From Caballeronia udeis (GTDB taxonomy: Bacteria; Pseudomonadota; Gammaproteobacteria; Burkholderiales; Burkholderiaceae), in NCBI RefSeq assembly GCF_001544555.2, contig NZ_FCOK02000031.1, positions 34,068 to 98,067 of the forward strand: DNA of 64,000 bases, read 5' to 3'. Below the pieces are notes generated by a model. That model saw only the letters and a program-made list of their open reading frames with translations. It was not told the origin of the DNA and ran no database searches. This document shows, in pieces, positions 51,479 through 60,668 of this stretch. Position 1 is the stretch's first letter. Every line of letters starts with the position of its first letter. Both the position numbers and the translations under genes were made by a program.

Positions 51479-52402
51479 ATGTCGTTGCCCCCAGAATTCG
51501 TTCCATCGCAACTCGGGTGGGATGGCGCGGACGCGCTGAAAATAACCATGGCATCGACGCTGGATCTGGGCCTCTGCATAGAGGATGTTCGAATCGCGGG
51601 ACATGCGCAACCCATAACCTTGCGCAGTTATCGCCCCGCCTCGGACGGCAGCGTCCTGCCGGTCGTGCTCTATTTTCATGGCGGCGGTTTCGTGCGCGGC
51701 ACGCTGGATGACGCCGACATTACCGCCAGCACCATCGCCCGGGATACGGCGGCGTGGGTCATTTCGGTGGGCTACTCCCTGGCGCCGGCTTTCCCGTTTC
51801 CTGCGGCGCCGGAGGATGGATATCGGGCGGCGCAATGGGCGGTTGCGAACGCTCGTGCGCAACGAGCGGATGCAAACCGCATCGGGGTGGCCGGGCACGA
51901 TGCAGGCGGCAACCTGGCCACGTGTCTCGCGGCTATCGCGAGGGATCGCGGCGACATCGTGATCCTGGCGCAAGCGCTGCTGGCGCCGTTGCTGGACCCG
52001 AGCATGACGCGCATGGCCGACGAGAACAAGGTGCGCTCGCCGGACATCGGCGTGACGGAGTGCGCGCAGTGTTATCGCGCGTATCTGCCGAACGCTTCAC
52101 AACGGCTTCATCCGTATGCGGCGCCACTGGAATCGCGGCGTCTCGCCGGTCTGCCGCCTGCGCTGATCGCAAGCGCGCAGCACGACCTGCTGCATATCGA
52201 GGCTGAGAAATATGCGGGCGAACTGATCGCCGCCGGCGTGCCGACGGAAGTCACGCGGCACGTCAATGCATCGCATAACGCGCTTGCAGCGGACCCGGCC
52301 GCGCTCGCCGATGTCGTCACGTTCTTCAAGAAACGGCTTCGCGCGCGGACGCTTGCGCCGCTCGCGGCACACCAAAAAATTCAAACAATCTCAACGACTT
52401 AA
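51479..52402 (+). CDS. llpE: Lipase-like alpha/beta hydrolase LlpE, nucleophile Ser replaced by Asp
   Basis: A 307-residue protein of the hormone-sensitive-lipase type. The oxyanion motif HGGG is at 67-70. The nucleophile elbow, normally GDSAGG, reads GHDAGG, with Asp141 where the serine should be; the codon is GAT, so it is not one base from a Ser codon. The other triad members look present: Asp in 'ASAQHDLLHIEAE' and His in 'NASHNAL'. Ordinary esterase activity is unlikely; an Asp nucleophile (as in dehalogenases) or a non-enzymatic role is possible. The gene is 12 bases before the RND adaptor. In B. pseudomallei a lipase-like gene llpE holds this place. The RBS for 51479 is weak; the frame is open to 51392. 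Confidence 0.8.
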   Translation: MSLPPEFVPSQLGWDGADALKITMASTLDLGLCIEDVRIAGHAQPITLRSYRPASDGSVLPVVLYFHGGGFVRGTLDDADITASTIARDTAAWVISVGYSLAPAFPFPAAPEDGYRAAQWAVANARAQRADANRIGVAGHDAGGNLATCLAAIARDRGDIVILAQALLAPLLDPSMTRMADENKVRSPDIGVTECAQCYRAYLPNASQRLHPYAAPLESRRLAGLPPALIASAQHDLLHIEAEKYAGELIAAGVPTEVTRHVNASHNALAADPAALADVVTFFKKRLRARTLAPLAAHQKIQTISTT

Positions 52403-52414
52403 TCGGAGCTACGC

Positions 52415-53605
52415 ATGTCCATCACTCGCAAACGTCTTACCGTCGCGCTAGGCGCAGCGCTGGTCGTCGCAGGTATCGGAACCTTCACTGCGATGCATGG
52501 TTTCGGCCGCGGCGATCTGCCGGTGAACGGTGCTGAAGCGGCCATCAAGCCGTCGGCACCCGCCATGGAAGTGGATGTCGCCACGGTGGTCTCGAAGACC
52601 ATCACCGACTACCAGAACTATTCGGGCCGCCTGGAAGCGGTCGACAAGGTCGAGATCCGTCCGCTCGTGCCGGGGACCATTGTCGCGGTGCATTTCACCG
52701 ACGGCGCGCTGGTGAAGAAGGGCGATCCGCTCTTCACGATCGACCCGCGGCCGTACGTGGCGGCGGTCGATCAAGCCGCGGCGCAACTCGCGGCGACTCA
52801 GGCGCGCAACGGTTATACATCGACCGATGCAGCACGGGCGGAACGCTTGCTGGCGGATAACGCCATCGCCAAGCGTGACTACGACGAGAAGCAGAACGCT
52901 GCGCACGAAGCGGCGGCGAACCTGAAGGCGGCGCAAGCGGCGCTCGAGACGGCGAAGATCAACCTGACGTACACGCAGATCGTGGCGCCGGTGTCGGGCC
53001 GGGTGTCGCGTGCGGAAATGACGGTCGGCAACATCGTGTCGACGGGCGCCAGTGCGCCGCTGCTGACCACGCTGGTGTCGGTGTCGCCCATCTATGCATC
53101 GTTCGACGTCGACGAACAAACCTATTTGCGTTATCTGAGCCGCGACTCGCGCGCAAGCGTGCCGGTCTCGCTCGGTCTCGCAAATGAAGACGGTTTCTCG
53201 CGCGAAGGCAAGGTCGCATCCGTCGATAACCAGCTCAATACGGGGTCCGGCACGATTCGCGTGCGGGCACGTTTCGATAACGCCGACGGTTCGCTGGTGC
53301 CGGGTCTCTACGCACGCATCAAGGTCGGTGGCGGCACGCCGCATCCGGCCGTGCTGATCGACGACGCCGCGATCGGGACCGACCAGGACAAGAAGTTCGT
53401 GATGGTGGTCGACGCGGACAACCGCGCGCAGTACCGCGAGGTCACCCTCGGCACGCTTAGCGACGGGATGCGCGTCATCGTGAAGGGCTTGCAGCCGGGC
53501 GAGCGGATCGTGGTGAACGGCCTGCAGCGCGTGCGTCCGAACGATGTGGTGAAGCCGAATTCCGTAGCAATGGCGAGTGCGTCGCCGGCTAAAGACGCTT
53601 CATAA
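52415..53605 (+). CDS. bpeE: RND efflux periplasmic adaptor (BpeE/CeoA-like)
   Basis: A 396-residue membrane-fusion protein. An N-terminal helix (about 8-27) anchors or exports it; there is no lipobox. Next come the lipoyl half 'VEIRPLVPGTIVAVHFTDGALVKKGDPLFTIDPRPY', a coiled hairpin ('ATQARNGYTSTDAARAERLL' to 'LKAAQAALETAKINL') and the second lipoyl half 'APVSGRVSRAEMTVGNIV', then the beta-barrel and membrane-proximal parts. It bridges the inner-membrane pump and the outer-membrane channel. RBS is TCGGAG. It follows the lipase-like gene by 12 bases and the pump gene lies 140 bases on. Confidence 0.9.
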   Translation: MSITRKRLTVALGAALVVAGIGTFTAMHGFGRGDLPVNGAEAAIKPSAPAMEVDVATVVSKTITDYQNYSGRLEAVDKVEIRPLVPGTIVAVHFTDGALVKKGDPLFTIDPRPYVAAVDQAAAQLAATQARNGYTSTDAARAERLLADNAIAKRDYDEKQNAAHEAAANLKAAQAALETAKINLTYTQIVAPVSGRVSRAEMTVGNIVSTGASAPLLTTLVSVSPIYASFDVDEQTYLRYLSRDSRASVPVSLGLANEDGFSREGKVASVDNQLNTGSGTIRVRARFDNADGSLVPGLYARIKVGGGTPHPAVLIDDAAIGTDQDKKFVMVVDADNRAQYREVTLGTLSDGMRVIVKGLQPGERIVVNGLQRVRPNDVVKPNSVAMASASPAKDAS

Positions 53606-53745
53606 GACGCGCTTTACCAGACGGGTTTTATAAGCGCTTAACAGCGGCTCCTCATGTGCGTGGTATGTGACGGGTGCGTTCCTGACGGGACGGACCGGTC
53701 GGCGGCTACGCGCGTGCAGCCTCTCATGCAGATAAAGAAAACGTC

Positions 53746-56700
53746 ATGAACATTTCCAAGTTTTTCATCGACCGCCCGATCTTTGCGGGTGTGCTGTCGG
53801 TGCTCATCCTGCTGGCCGGCATCATCGCCATGTTCAAGCTGCCGATCTCCGAATATCCGGAAGTCGTGCCGCCGTCCGTGGTCGTGCATGCGCAGTATCC
53901 GGGCGCGAATCCGAAGGTGATCGCCGAGACGGTGGCATCGCCATTGGAAGAGCAGATCAACGGCGTGGAAGACATGCTGTACATGCAGTCGCAGGCCAAC
54001 AGCGACGGCAACCTGACCATCACGGTGACGTTCAAGCTCGGCACGGACCCGGACAAGGCTCAGGAACTGGTGCAGAACCGCGTGTCGCAAGCGCTGCCGC
54101 GCTTGCCGGAAGACGTGACGCGGCTCGGTGTGACGACCATCAAGTCGTCGCCCACGCTCACCATGGTGGTCCACCTGAACTCGCCCAATGACCGCTACGA
54201 CATGACGTATCTGCGCAACTATGCGCTGATCAACGTGAAGGACCGGCTCGAGCGGATCCAGGGCGTGGGCGAGGTTCAGCTGTGGGGTTCGGGCGATTAC
54301 TCCATGCGCATCTGGCTCGACCCGCAAAAGGTCGCGCAGCGCGGCATGACGGCGACCGACGTGGTCAACGCCATTCGTGAGCAGAACGTGCAGGTGGCAG
54401 CCGGGGTGATCGGGGCATCGCCGACTTCGTCGAACGTGCCGCTGCAACTGAACGTGAATGCGCAAGGCCGCTTGCAGACCGAAGCGGAATTCCGGGATAT
54501 CGTGCTCAAGACTTCGCCTGACGGCGCTGTCACGTATCTGCGCGACGTAGCGCGTGTCGAGTTGGCTGCATCCGAGTATGGCTTGCGCTCGCTGCTCGAC
54601 AACAAGTCCGCGGTTGCAATGGCGATCAACCAGCAACCGGGTGCGAACTCGCTGCAGATTTCCGACCAGGTCCGCCAGACCATGAAGGAACTGAAGGCGG
54701 ACATGCCGGCGGGCGTCGACTATCAAATCGTCTATGACCCGACGCAGTTCGTGCGCTCCAGTATTGAGGCGGTGATCCATACGCTGATTGAAGCGATTGC
54801 GTTGGTCGTGCTGGTGGTGATCGTATTCCTGCAAACCTGGCGCGCGTCGATCATCCCGCTGCTGGCGGTGCCGGTGTCGATCATCGGTACGTTCTCGCTG
54901 CTGCTCGCGTTCGGCTTCTCGATCAACGCGTTGTCATTGTTCGGCATGGTGCTCGCAATCGGGATCGTGGTGGACGACGCGATCGTGGTGGTGGAAAACG
55001 TCGAACGCAATATTGAGGCGGGGTTATCGGCGCGAGAGGCGACCTATCAGGCCATGCGCGAAGTGAGCGGGCCGATTATCGCCATTGCGCTGACGCTGAC
55101 GGCTGTGTTCGTGCCGCTCGCGTTCATGTCGGGCCTGACGGGTCAGTTCTACAAGCAGTTCGCGATGACCATCGCCATTTCCACGGTGATCTCGGCCTTC
55201 AACTCGCTGACCTTGTCGCCGGCGCTGGCGGCATTGCTGCTGAAGGGCCATGACGAACCGAAGGACTGGCTGACGCGTGGCATGGACCGTGTGTTCGGCG
55301 GCTTCTTCCGCCAGTTCAACAAGGTTTTCAAGCGCGGTTCGGAGAACTACGGCAAGGGTGTGACGGGCGTCATCAACCGCAAGGCGCTGATGATGGGCGT
55401 GTATGTGGTGCTGTTGTGCGGCGCTGTCATGATGAGCAAGGTCGTACCTGGCGGTTTCGTGCCGGCGCAGGACAAGGAGTACCTGATCAGCTTTGCGCAG
55501 TTGCCCAACGGCGCATCGCTCGATCGTACCGAGGCGGTGATTCGCCAGATGACGGACATCGCGAGGAAAACACCGGGTGTACAAAGCGCGGTGGAATTCC
55601 CGGGCTTGTCGGTGAACGGCTTCACGAATTCGTCGAGCGCGGGCATTGTGTTCGTGACGCTCAAGCCGTTTAGCGAGCGCAAGGGTGCAGCGCTCTCGGC
55701 GGGAGCGATTGCAGGCTCGCTGAACCAGAAATACGCGGCCATCAAGGGTTCGTTCATTGCCGTGTTCCCGCCGCCGCCGGTGTTGGGGCTGGGGACGCTG
55801 GGCGGCTTCAAGCTGCAACTGGAAGACCGTGGCGCATTGGGTTACTCCGCGCTGAGCGACGCTACGCAGGCGTTCATCAAGCGTGCATCGCAAGCGCCTG
55901 AACTAGGCCCGACCTTCTCCAGCTACCAGATCAACGTGCCGCAACTGAACGTGGATCTGGACCGGGTGAAAGCGAAGCAACTGGGTGTGTCGGTCACCGA
56001 TGTATTCAGCACCATGCAGGTCTACCTTGGCTCGCTGTATGTGAACGACTTCAACCGCTTCGGCCGGGTGTACCAGGTCCGGGTGCAGGCAGATGCGCCG
56101 TTCCGCTCGAGCTCGGATGACATCGGCCTGCTCAAGACGCGTAACGCGAATGGCGAGATGGTGCCGCTGTCGTCGCTCGTCAAGGTGACGCCGACGTTCG
56201 GTCCGGAGATGGTGGTGCGTTACAACGGCTATACCGCTGCCGACATCAACGGCGGTCCGGCTCCGGGTTATTCGTCGGGCCAGGCGCAGGCCGCGGTGGA
56301 ACGCATTGCGGCTGAAACGCTGCCGCGCGGCATCAAGTTCGAATGGACCGACCTGACGTATCAGCAGATTCTTGCCGGCAATGCGGCCATGTGGGTGTTC
56401 CCGATCAGCGTGCTGCTCGTGTTCCTCGTGTTGGCAGCTCTGTATGAAAGCCTGACGCTGCCCCTCGCCGTGATCCTGATCGTGCCCATGAGCATTTTCT
56501 CGGCACTGGTCGGTGTCTGGCTCACGAAGGGTGACAACAACATCTTCACGCAGATCGGCTTGATGGTGCTGGTGGGCTTGTCGGCGAAGAACGCCATCCT
56601 GATCGTGGAGTTCGCGCGGGAGCTGGAAATGCAGGGGCGCTCGATCGTGGAGGCGGCTATTGAAGCCAGCCGCCTGCGTCTGCGGCCGATCCTGATGACC

Positions 56701-56940
56701 TCCATTGCTTTCATCATGGGTGTGGTGCCGCTCGTGCTGTCGTCGGGCGCGGGTTCGGAAATGCGCCATGCAATGGGCGTGGCGGTGTTCTTCGGCATGC
56801 TCGGTGTGACGCTGTTCGGCCTGATGCTTACGCCGGTCTTTTATGTGTTGTTGAGAAAGCTGGCTGGCGGCGAACATCTCGTCGACAAGCATGGCCACAA
56901 TCCGCACATGCGCGGTGTCAATGCTTCGCTTGAAGTATGA
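53746..56940 (+). CDS. bpeF: RND multidrug efflux pump (BpeF/CeoB-like)
   Basis: A 1064-residue HAE1-family transporter (family about 1030-1060). It starts 'MNISKFFIDRPIFAGVLSV', has 12 membrane helices in two halves, and in helix 4 'GIVVDDAIVVVENVERN' with the proton-relay Asp410 and Asp411. The partner Lys is in 'VGLSAKNAILIVEFA' of the second half. In Burkholderia the matching pump exports chloramphenicol, trimethoprim and fluoroquinolones. The start has only a weak ribosome site. The outer-membrane factor begins 11 bases after its stop, so the three are co-transcribed. Confidence 0.93.
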   Translation: MNISKFFIDRPIFAGVLSVLILLAGIIAMFKLPISEYPEVVPPSVVVHAQYPGANPKVIAETVASPLEEQINGVEDMLYMQSQANSDGNLTITVTFKLGTDPDKAQELVQNRVSQALPRLPEDVTRLGVTTIKSSPTLTMVVHLNSPNDRYDMTYLRNYALINVKDRLERIQGVGEVQLWGSGDYSMRIWLDPQKVAQRGMTATDVVNAIREQNVQVAAGVIGASPTSSNVPLQLNVNAQGRLQTEAEFRDIVLKTSPDGAVTYLRDVARVELAASEYGLRSLLDNKSAVAMAINQQPGANSLQISDQVRQTMKELKADMPAGVDYQIVYDPTQFVRSSIEAVIHTLIEAIALVVLVVIVFLQTWRASIIPLLAVPVSIIGTFSLLLAFGFSINALSLFGMVLAIGIVVDDAIVVVENVERNIEAGLSAREATYQAMREVSGPIIAIALTLTAVFVPLAFMSGLTGQFYKQFAMTIAISTVISAFNSLTLSPALAALLLKGHDEPKDWLTRGMDRVFGGFFRQFNKVFKRGSENYGKGVTGVINRKALMMGVYVVLLCGAVMMSKVVPGGFVPAQDKEYLISFAQLPNGASLDRTEAVIRQMTDIARKTPGVQSAVEFPGLSVNGFTNSSSAGIVFVTLKPFSERKGAALSAGAIAGSLNQKYAAIKGSFIAVFPPPPVLGLGTLGGFKLQLEDRGALGYSALSDATQAFIKRASQAPELGPTFSSYQINVPQLNVDLDRVKAKQLGVSVTDVFSTMQVYLGSLYVNDFNRFGRVYQVRVQADAPFRSSSDDIGLLKTRNANGEMVPLSSLVKVTPTFGPEMVVRYNGYTAADINGGPAPGYSSGQAQAAVERIAAETLPRGIKFEWTDLTYQQILAGNAAMWVFPISVLLVFLVLAALYESLTLPLAVILIVPMSIFSALVGVWLTKGDNNIFTQIGLMVLVGLSAKNAILIVEFARELEMQGRSIVEAAIEASRLRLRPILMTSIAFIMGVVPLVLSSGAGSEMRHAMGVAVFFGMLGVTLFGLMLTPVFYVLLRKLAGGEHLVDKHGHNPHMRGVNASLEV

Positions 56941-56951
56941 GAGAGGTTGAA

Positions 56952-58502
56952 ATGAAAACGTTGAATATCAAGCGATGGCTGGGATTGTCGGCGCTACTCG
57001 GGTCCATGCTGGTTGTCGCGGGCTGTTCGCTCGCGCCGACCTACACGAGGCCCGACGTGAGCGCGCCGGCGGCCTTCAAGGAAACACCGCAGGAAACGGC
57101 GTTGGCGCCTTCAGAGCAGGGCACGTGGAAGACCGCGCAACCGTCGGAACAGGCGTTGCGCGGCGAATGGTGGACGGTTTTCAACGACCCGACGCTCAAC
57201 GACCTGGAACATCAGGCGCTGGAGGCGAATCAGAACCTGAAGGCAGCGGCGGCGCGGGTGAAGGAATCGCGCGCGATCAACCAGACCGCGCGGGCGGCCT
57301 TGTTCCCGACGCTGGATGCAGGCTTCGGCCCGACGCGCGAGAAGGTCTCGCCGGCCTCGCAGTTTCTCCCCGCCAACGCCAATGTACCGTCGCAGACCCT
57401 GTGGCGCGCAGAGGCGAGTGCTTCGTACGAAGTGGACCTGTTCGGCCGCGTGTCGGACTCGGTGAAGGCCGCAAACGCCGACACCGAGCAAAGCGAAGCG
57501 CTGTTCCGGTCCGTGCAGCTCGCGTTGCAGGCGGACGTGGCGCAGAACTACTTCAACCTGCGTGAGCTCGATTCGGAAACTGACGTCTTTACGCGTACCG
57601 TCACGCTGCGCGAGCAGGCGCTGAAGCTCGTGCAAAACCGCTTCAATGAAGGTGAGATCAGCGAGCTGGACGTGGCGCAGGCCAGGTCCGAACTTGCTAC
57701 CGCCAAGTCCGACGCCATGACGGTGCGGCGCTTGCGCGCCGCGTCCGAGCACAGCCTCGCGGTGCTGCTCGGCAAGTCAGCGTCGCAGTTCTCGATGGCG
57801 GCCAATCCGCTGACGCCTGTCGACATCAGGATTCCGCCGGGCCTGCCTTCTTCGTTACTCGAACGCCGGCCGGATATCGCGGCGGCAGAACGTGCAATGG
57901 CGGCGGCGAACTCGCGCATTGGCGTGGCGAAGTCGGCGTTTTTCCCCTCGCTCAACATAACGGGCTCGGGCGGATTCGAATCGGCGACGCTTGGCGATCT
58001 CTTCAACTGGTCGAGCCGCACGTTCCTGCTCGGACCATTTGCGGGCACGGCGCTCAATTTGCCGATCTTCGACGGCGGGCGTCGCAAGGGCAATCTTGCG
58101 AACGCACGCGCGATCTATGAAGAGGATGTCGCGAACTATCGGCAGCAGGTGCTGGTGGCGTTCCAGGAAGTGGAGGACAACCTCTCCGACCTGCGTATCC
58201 TCCAGGACCAGACGCGCACCCAGGCCGAAGCGGTGAGCGCGTCGAACCGGGCAGCGCAGCTTTCCCGTTCGCAGTACACCGAGGGCGCGGTCAATTATCT
58301 CGACGTGATTGATGCCGAGCGTACCGTGCTGCAGTCGCAGCGCGCAGCGGTTCAACTGGCGGGCGTGCAGGCTACGTCGACCGTGAACCTGATCCGCGCA
58401 CTCGGCGGCGGTTGGGGGGATATGCCGGCTGTATCTGCAACACCTGCAACATCGGCAACACCTGCTGCACCTGCGGCAGATGCGAGTGTTGCGTCGCGCT
58501 GA
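56952..58502 (+). CDS. oprC: Outer-membrane efflux lipoprotein (OprC/OpcM-like)
   Basis: A 516-residue TolC-like factor of the NodT family. The lipobox is 'VVAGCS' with Cys25 as the lipid site. Two OEP repeats follow, each of long helices and beta strands: 'LEHQALEANQNLKAAAARVKESRA' in the first and 'RRPDIAAAERAMAAANSRIGVAKSAFFPSLNITGSGGF' in the second (near 305-340). The last 25 residues are a Thr/Ala/Pro repeat (ATPATSATPAAPAAD), low in complexity. It makes the outer channel for the RND pump. I start it at 56952 (MKTLN), with GAGAGG upstream; the frame begins five codons earlier, overlapping the pump stop. Confidence 0.92.
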   Translation: MKTLNIKRWLGLSALLGSMLVVAGCSLAPTYTRPDVSAPAAFKETPQETALAPSEQGTWKTAQPSEQALRGEWWTVFNDPTLNDLEHQALEANQNLKAAAARVKESRAINQTARAALFPTLDAGFGPTREKVSPASQFLPANANVPSQTLWRAEASASYEVDLFGRVSDSVKAANADTEQSEALFRSVQLALQADVAQNYFNLRELDSETDVFTRTVTLREQALKLVQNRFNEGEISELDVAQARSELATAKSDAMTVRRLRAASEHSLAVLLGKSASQFSMAANPLTPVDIRIPPGLPSSLLERRPDIAAAERAMAAANSRIGVAKSAFFPSLNITGSGGFESATLGDLFNWSSRTFLLGPFAGTALNLPIFDGGRRKGNLANARAIYEEDVANYRQQVLVAFQEVEDNLSDLRILQDQTRTQAEAVSASNRAAQLSRSQYTEGAVNYLDVIDAERTVLQSQRAAVQLAGVQATSTVNLIRALGGGWGDMPAVSATPATSATPAAPAADASVASR

Positions 58503-58622
58503 GCATTAAACGCAGCACTGGAAGCGCGATTGTTCAAAACGCGCGACAAGTGTCTTCGATTACAGCGGGTTTATCCGGGGGCTCCCGGTCCGTAGAATAA
58601 AGCTATGGATACGGGAGCCGTC

Positions 58623-58862
58623 ATGAGAGCCTTAATCGAACGACAACTCTACCGACCCGCCGTCGTACTACCGCTGTTGGTCTTGATGCGCCTGATGGTG
58701 ACGCTCGATTTCAACCTGATGCAAGTGACGTTCGTCGTGGTCATGAAGGGTTCGCAATACATGTTTCAAGCGGTATTCAGGCAACGTCACGATCAAGCCG
58801 ATCGTAGCGGTGCCCTTACACCGCAGGTCCATGCCATGCATGACAAGACCTGCCACTGCTAG
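58623..58862 (+). CDS. Possible small hydrophobic protein
   Basis: A 79-residue frame with an Arg-rich start, then a hydrophobic stretch of about 40 residues ('PAVVLPLLVLMRLMVTLDF' and 'VTFVVVMKG') and a charged tail ending 'DKTCHC'. GGGAG precedes the ATG at 58623. Codon third positions in the hydrophobic part are GC-rich like true genes here, but those in the tail are not. A 69-codon frame on the other strand overlaps it and is less likely. Call is uncertain. Confidence 0.35.
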   Translation: MRALIERQLYRPAVVLPLLVLMRLMVTLDFNLMQVTFVVVMKGSQYMFQAVFRQRHDQADRSGALTPQVHAMHDKTCHC

Positions 58863-58873
58863 TCCATCAGCAA

Positions 58874-59770
58874 TCAATACACTTCCGGCACGATGATGCT
58901 TTCGGGCACGGGCTGCCGCAAATAATCGTCGTTATAAACACGGTCGGGCAATTCGATCGTGGGGTGCTCGATCTCGTGATATGGCACCTGGCTCAGCAGA
59001 TGGTGAATGCAGTTTAGCCGCGCGCGTTTCTTGTCCACGGCCTGCACGACCCACCACGGCGCTTCGGGAATATGCGAGCGCGCCAGCATCACTTCCTTCG
59101 CATGCGTATAGGCTTCCCAGCGACGGCGGCTTTCCAGATCCATCGGGCTCAGCTTCCACTGCTTCAACGGATCTTGAATGCGCGCCTGGAAGCGAACTTC
59201 CTGCTCGTCGTCGGTGATCGAGAACCAGTACTTCAGGATCTGCACGCCGCTGCGCACCAGCATCTTTTCGAATTCCGGCACTGATCGAAAGAACTCTTCG
59301 TATTCGGCGTCGGTACAGAAATTCATCACACGTTCAACGCCCGCCCGGTTGTACCAGCTGCGGTCGAACAGCACGATCTCGCCGCCTGCCGGCAGATGCG
59401 ACACGTAGCGCTGGAAATACCACTGGGTGCGTTCGCGATTGTTCGGTGCGGGCAATGCGGCGACCCGGCACACGCGCGGATTCAGCCGCTGCGTGATGCG
59501 CTTGATCGCGCCGCCCTTGCCGGCGGCGTCGCGCCCTTCGAAGATCACCACCAGCCGGTGACCGCTGGCGACAACCCAGTCTTGCAGCTTGACGAGTTCG
59601 CCTTGCAGGCGGAACAGCTCGCGAAAGTAGATCTTGCGTTGCTCGCGCGCTTCGGCGGAAAACGCACTGTCGCCGTCGAGGATGCGGTCGTCGACTTCCA
59701 TCTCGAGTTCTTCGTCGTAACTGTCGATCAGGTCTTCTTCGAAGCGGCGCTGTTTATCCTGCGAAATCAT
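58874..59770 (-). CDS. ppk2: Polyphosphate kinase 2
   Basis: A 298-residue PPK2-family phosphotransferase that moves phosphate between polyphosphate and nucleoside diphosphates. Walker A is 'FEGRDAAGKGGAIKRI' near residue 72, the lid/Walker B region is 'LFDRSWYNRAGVERVM' near 132, and 'RSGVQILKYWFSITDDEQ' follows. Length and single domain fit class I (ADP or GDP to triphosphate). RBS is GGAG. The N-terminus is acidic (residues 10-30). It lies in the same window as polyphosphate glucokinase but not in its operon. Confidence 0.88.
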   Translation of the reverse strand: MISQDKQRRFEEDLIDSYDEELEMEVDDRILDGDSAFSAEAREQRKIYFRELFRLQGELVKLQDWVVASGHRLVVIFEGRDAAGKGGAIKRITQRLNPRVCRVAALPAPNNRERTQWYFQRYVSHLPAGGEIVLFDRSWYNRAGVERVMNFCTDAEYEEFFRSVPEFEKMLVRSGVQILKYWFSITDDEQEVRFQARIQDPLKQWKLSPMDLESRRRWEAYTHAKEVMLARSHIPEAPWWVVQAVDKKRARLNCIHHLLSQVPYHEIEHPTIELPDRVYNDDYLRQPVPESIIVPEVY

Positions 59771-60016
59771 GGGAAGCTCCGTCTGGTTGGGCGTGTTGAC
59801 CGTGTTAACCGCGTTGATCGTCCCGGCAGGCAATACAAAACCTTGCAATCCTGCAAATTATCGATTATCCGGTCCGATAATTTCAGGAATGTTACGGCAG
59901 GCGGGCCCGGAGCGGGGCAAGTAAGCAATGATCCGCCCTTTCGCGGATGCTGAGCGTGGAACGGTTTTCGCGTCATACGGCAGGGTTGGGCACTTTGCCC
60001 GTGAGCCGGAGATCGC

Positions 60017-60577
60017 ATGCACGACGCATCCAGTGGCCCACGACGCCCATCGGCGGTCGAACGCTGGGCGCCGTGCGTCTATTTCGTGATCGGGCAGCTC
60101 GGCTGGTTTGCCTGCGTACTGAGCGCTGCACATGACGTGCCATGGATCGGCGTGGCAACAGCCATTGTGCTCGTCGCGGTGCATCTTGCGTGGGTCGACC
60201 GGCCGTTGCCGGAGTTCAAGCTGCTGGTCAGCGTGGTTGTGATGGGCGCGATCTGGGAGAGCATGCCGGTCGCCACCGGATGGCTCGAGTATCCCAACGG
60301 CACCGTGTTGTCCGCCGCCGCACCTTACTGGATCCTTGCGTTGTGGGCGCTTTTCGCGGCCCAGTTCAACACCGCGTTCGGCTGGCTCAAGCAACGCATG
60401 CTGCTTGCATCGATGCTTGGCGCCATAGTTGGGCCGATGTCGTTTCGCGCTGGCGCAGCGCTCGGCGCGGTGCGCTTCGTGCAACCGCTGCCGGCGACAC
60501 TCGCGCTGGCGATCGGCTGGGCCATCCTGATGCCGGCGCTGATCCTGTTCTCGCGGCGGTGGGACGGTGTGCACTGA
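60017..60577 (+). CDS. DUF2878 membrane protein
   Basis: A 186-residue inner-membrane protein with about six hydrophobic segments and the conserved 'GQLGWFACVLSAAHDVPWIG' start and 'IWESMPVATGWLEYP' in the middle, as in DUF2878. No function is established. CGGAG precedes the ATG. It ends 91 bases before the reductase gene, with no overlap, so the link between them is uncertain. Confidence 0.78.
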   Translation: MHDASSGPRRPSAVERWAPCVYFVIGQLGWFACVLSAAHDVPWIGVATAIVLVAVHLAWVDRPLPEFKLLVSVVVMGAIWESMPVATGWLEYPNGTVLSAAAPYWILALWALFAAQFNTAFGWLKQRMLLASMLGAIVGPMSFRAGAALGAVRFVQPLPATLALAIGWAILMPALILFSRRWDGVH

Positions 60578-60668
60578 TTACCGGCTGGGGGTTAGTCGGG
60601 CCAGAGCGTAATTGTTTGCCTTTAGAATGCCCCATCGCCGTTGCCAACGGCATCCCCTTGCGACCCCC

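Noticed and set aside
58668..58877. 69-codon minus-strand frame overlapping the possible small hydrophobic gene
   Set aside because: His/Gln-rich tail, no ribosome binding site and overlap with the more plausible plus-strand frame.
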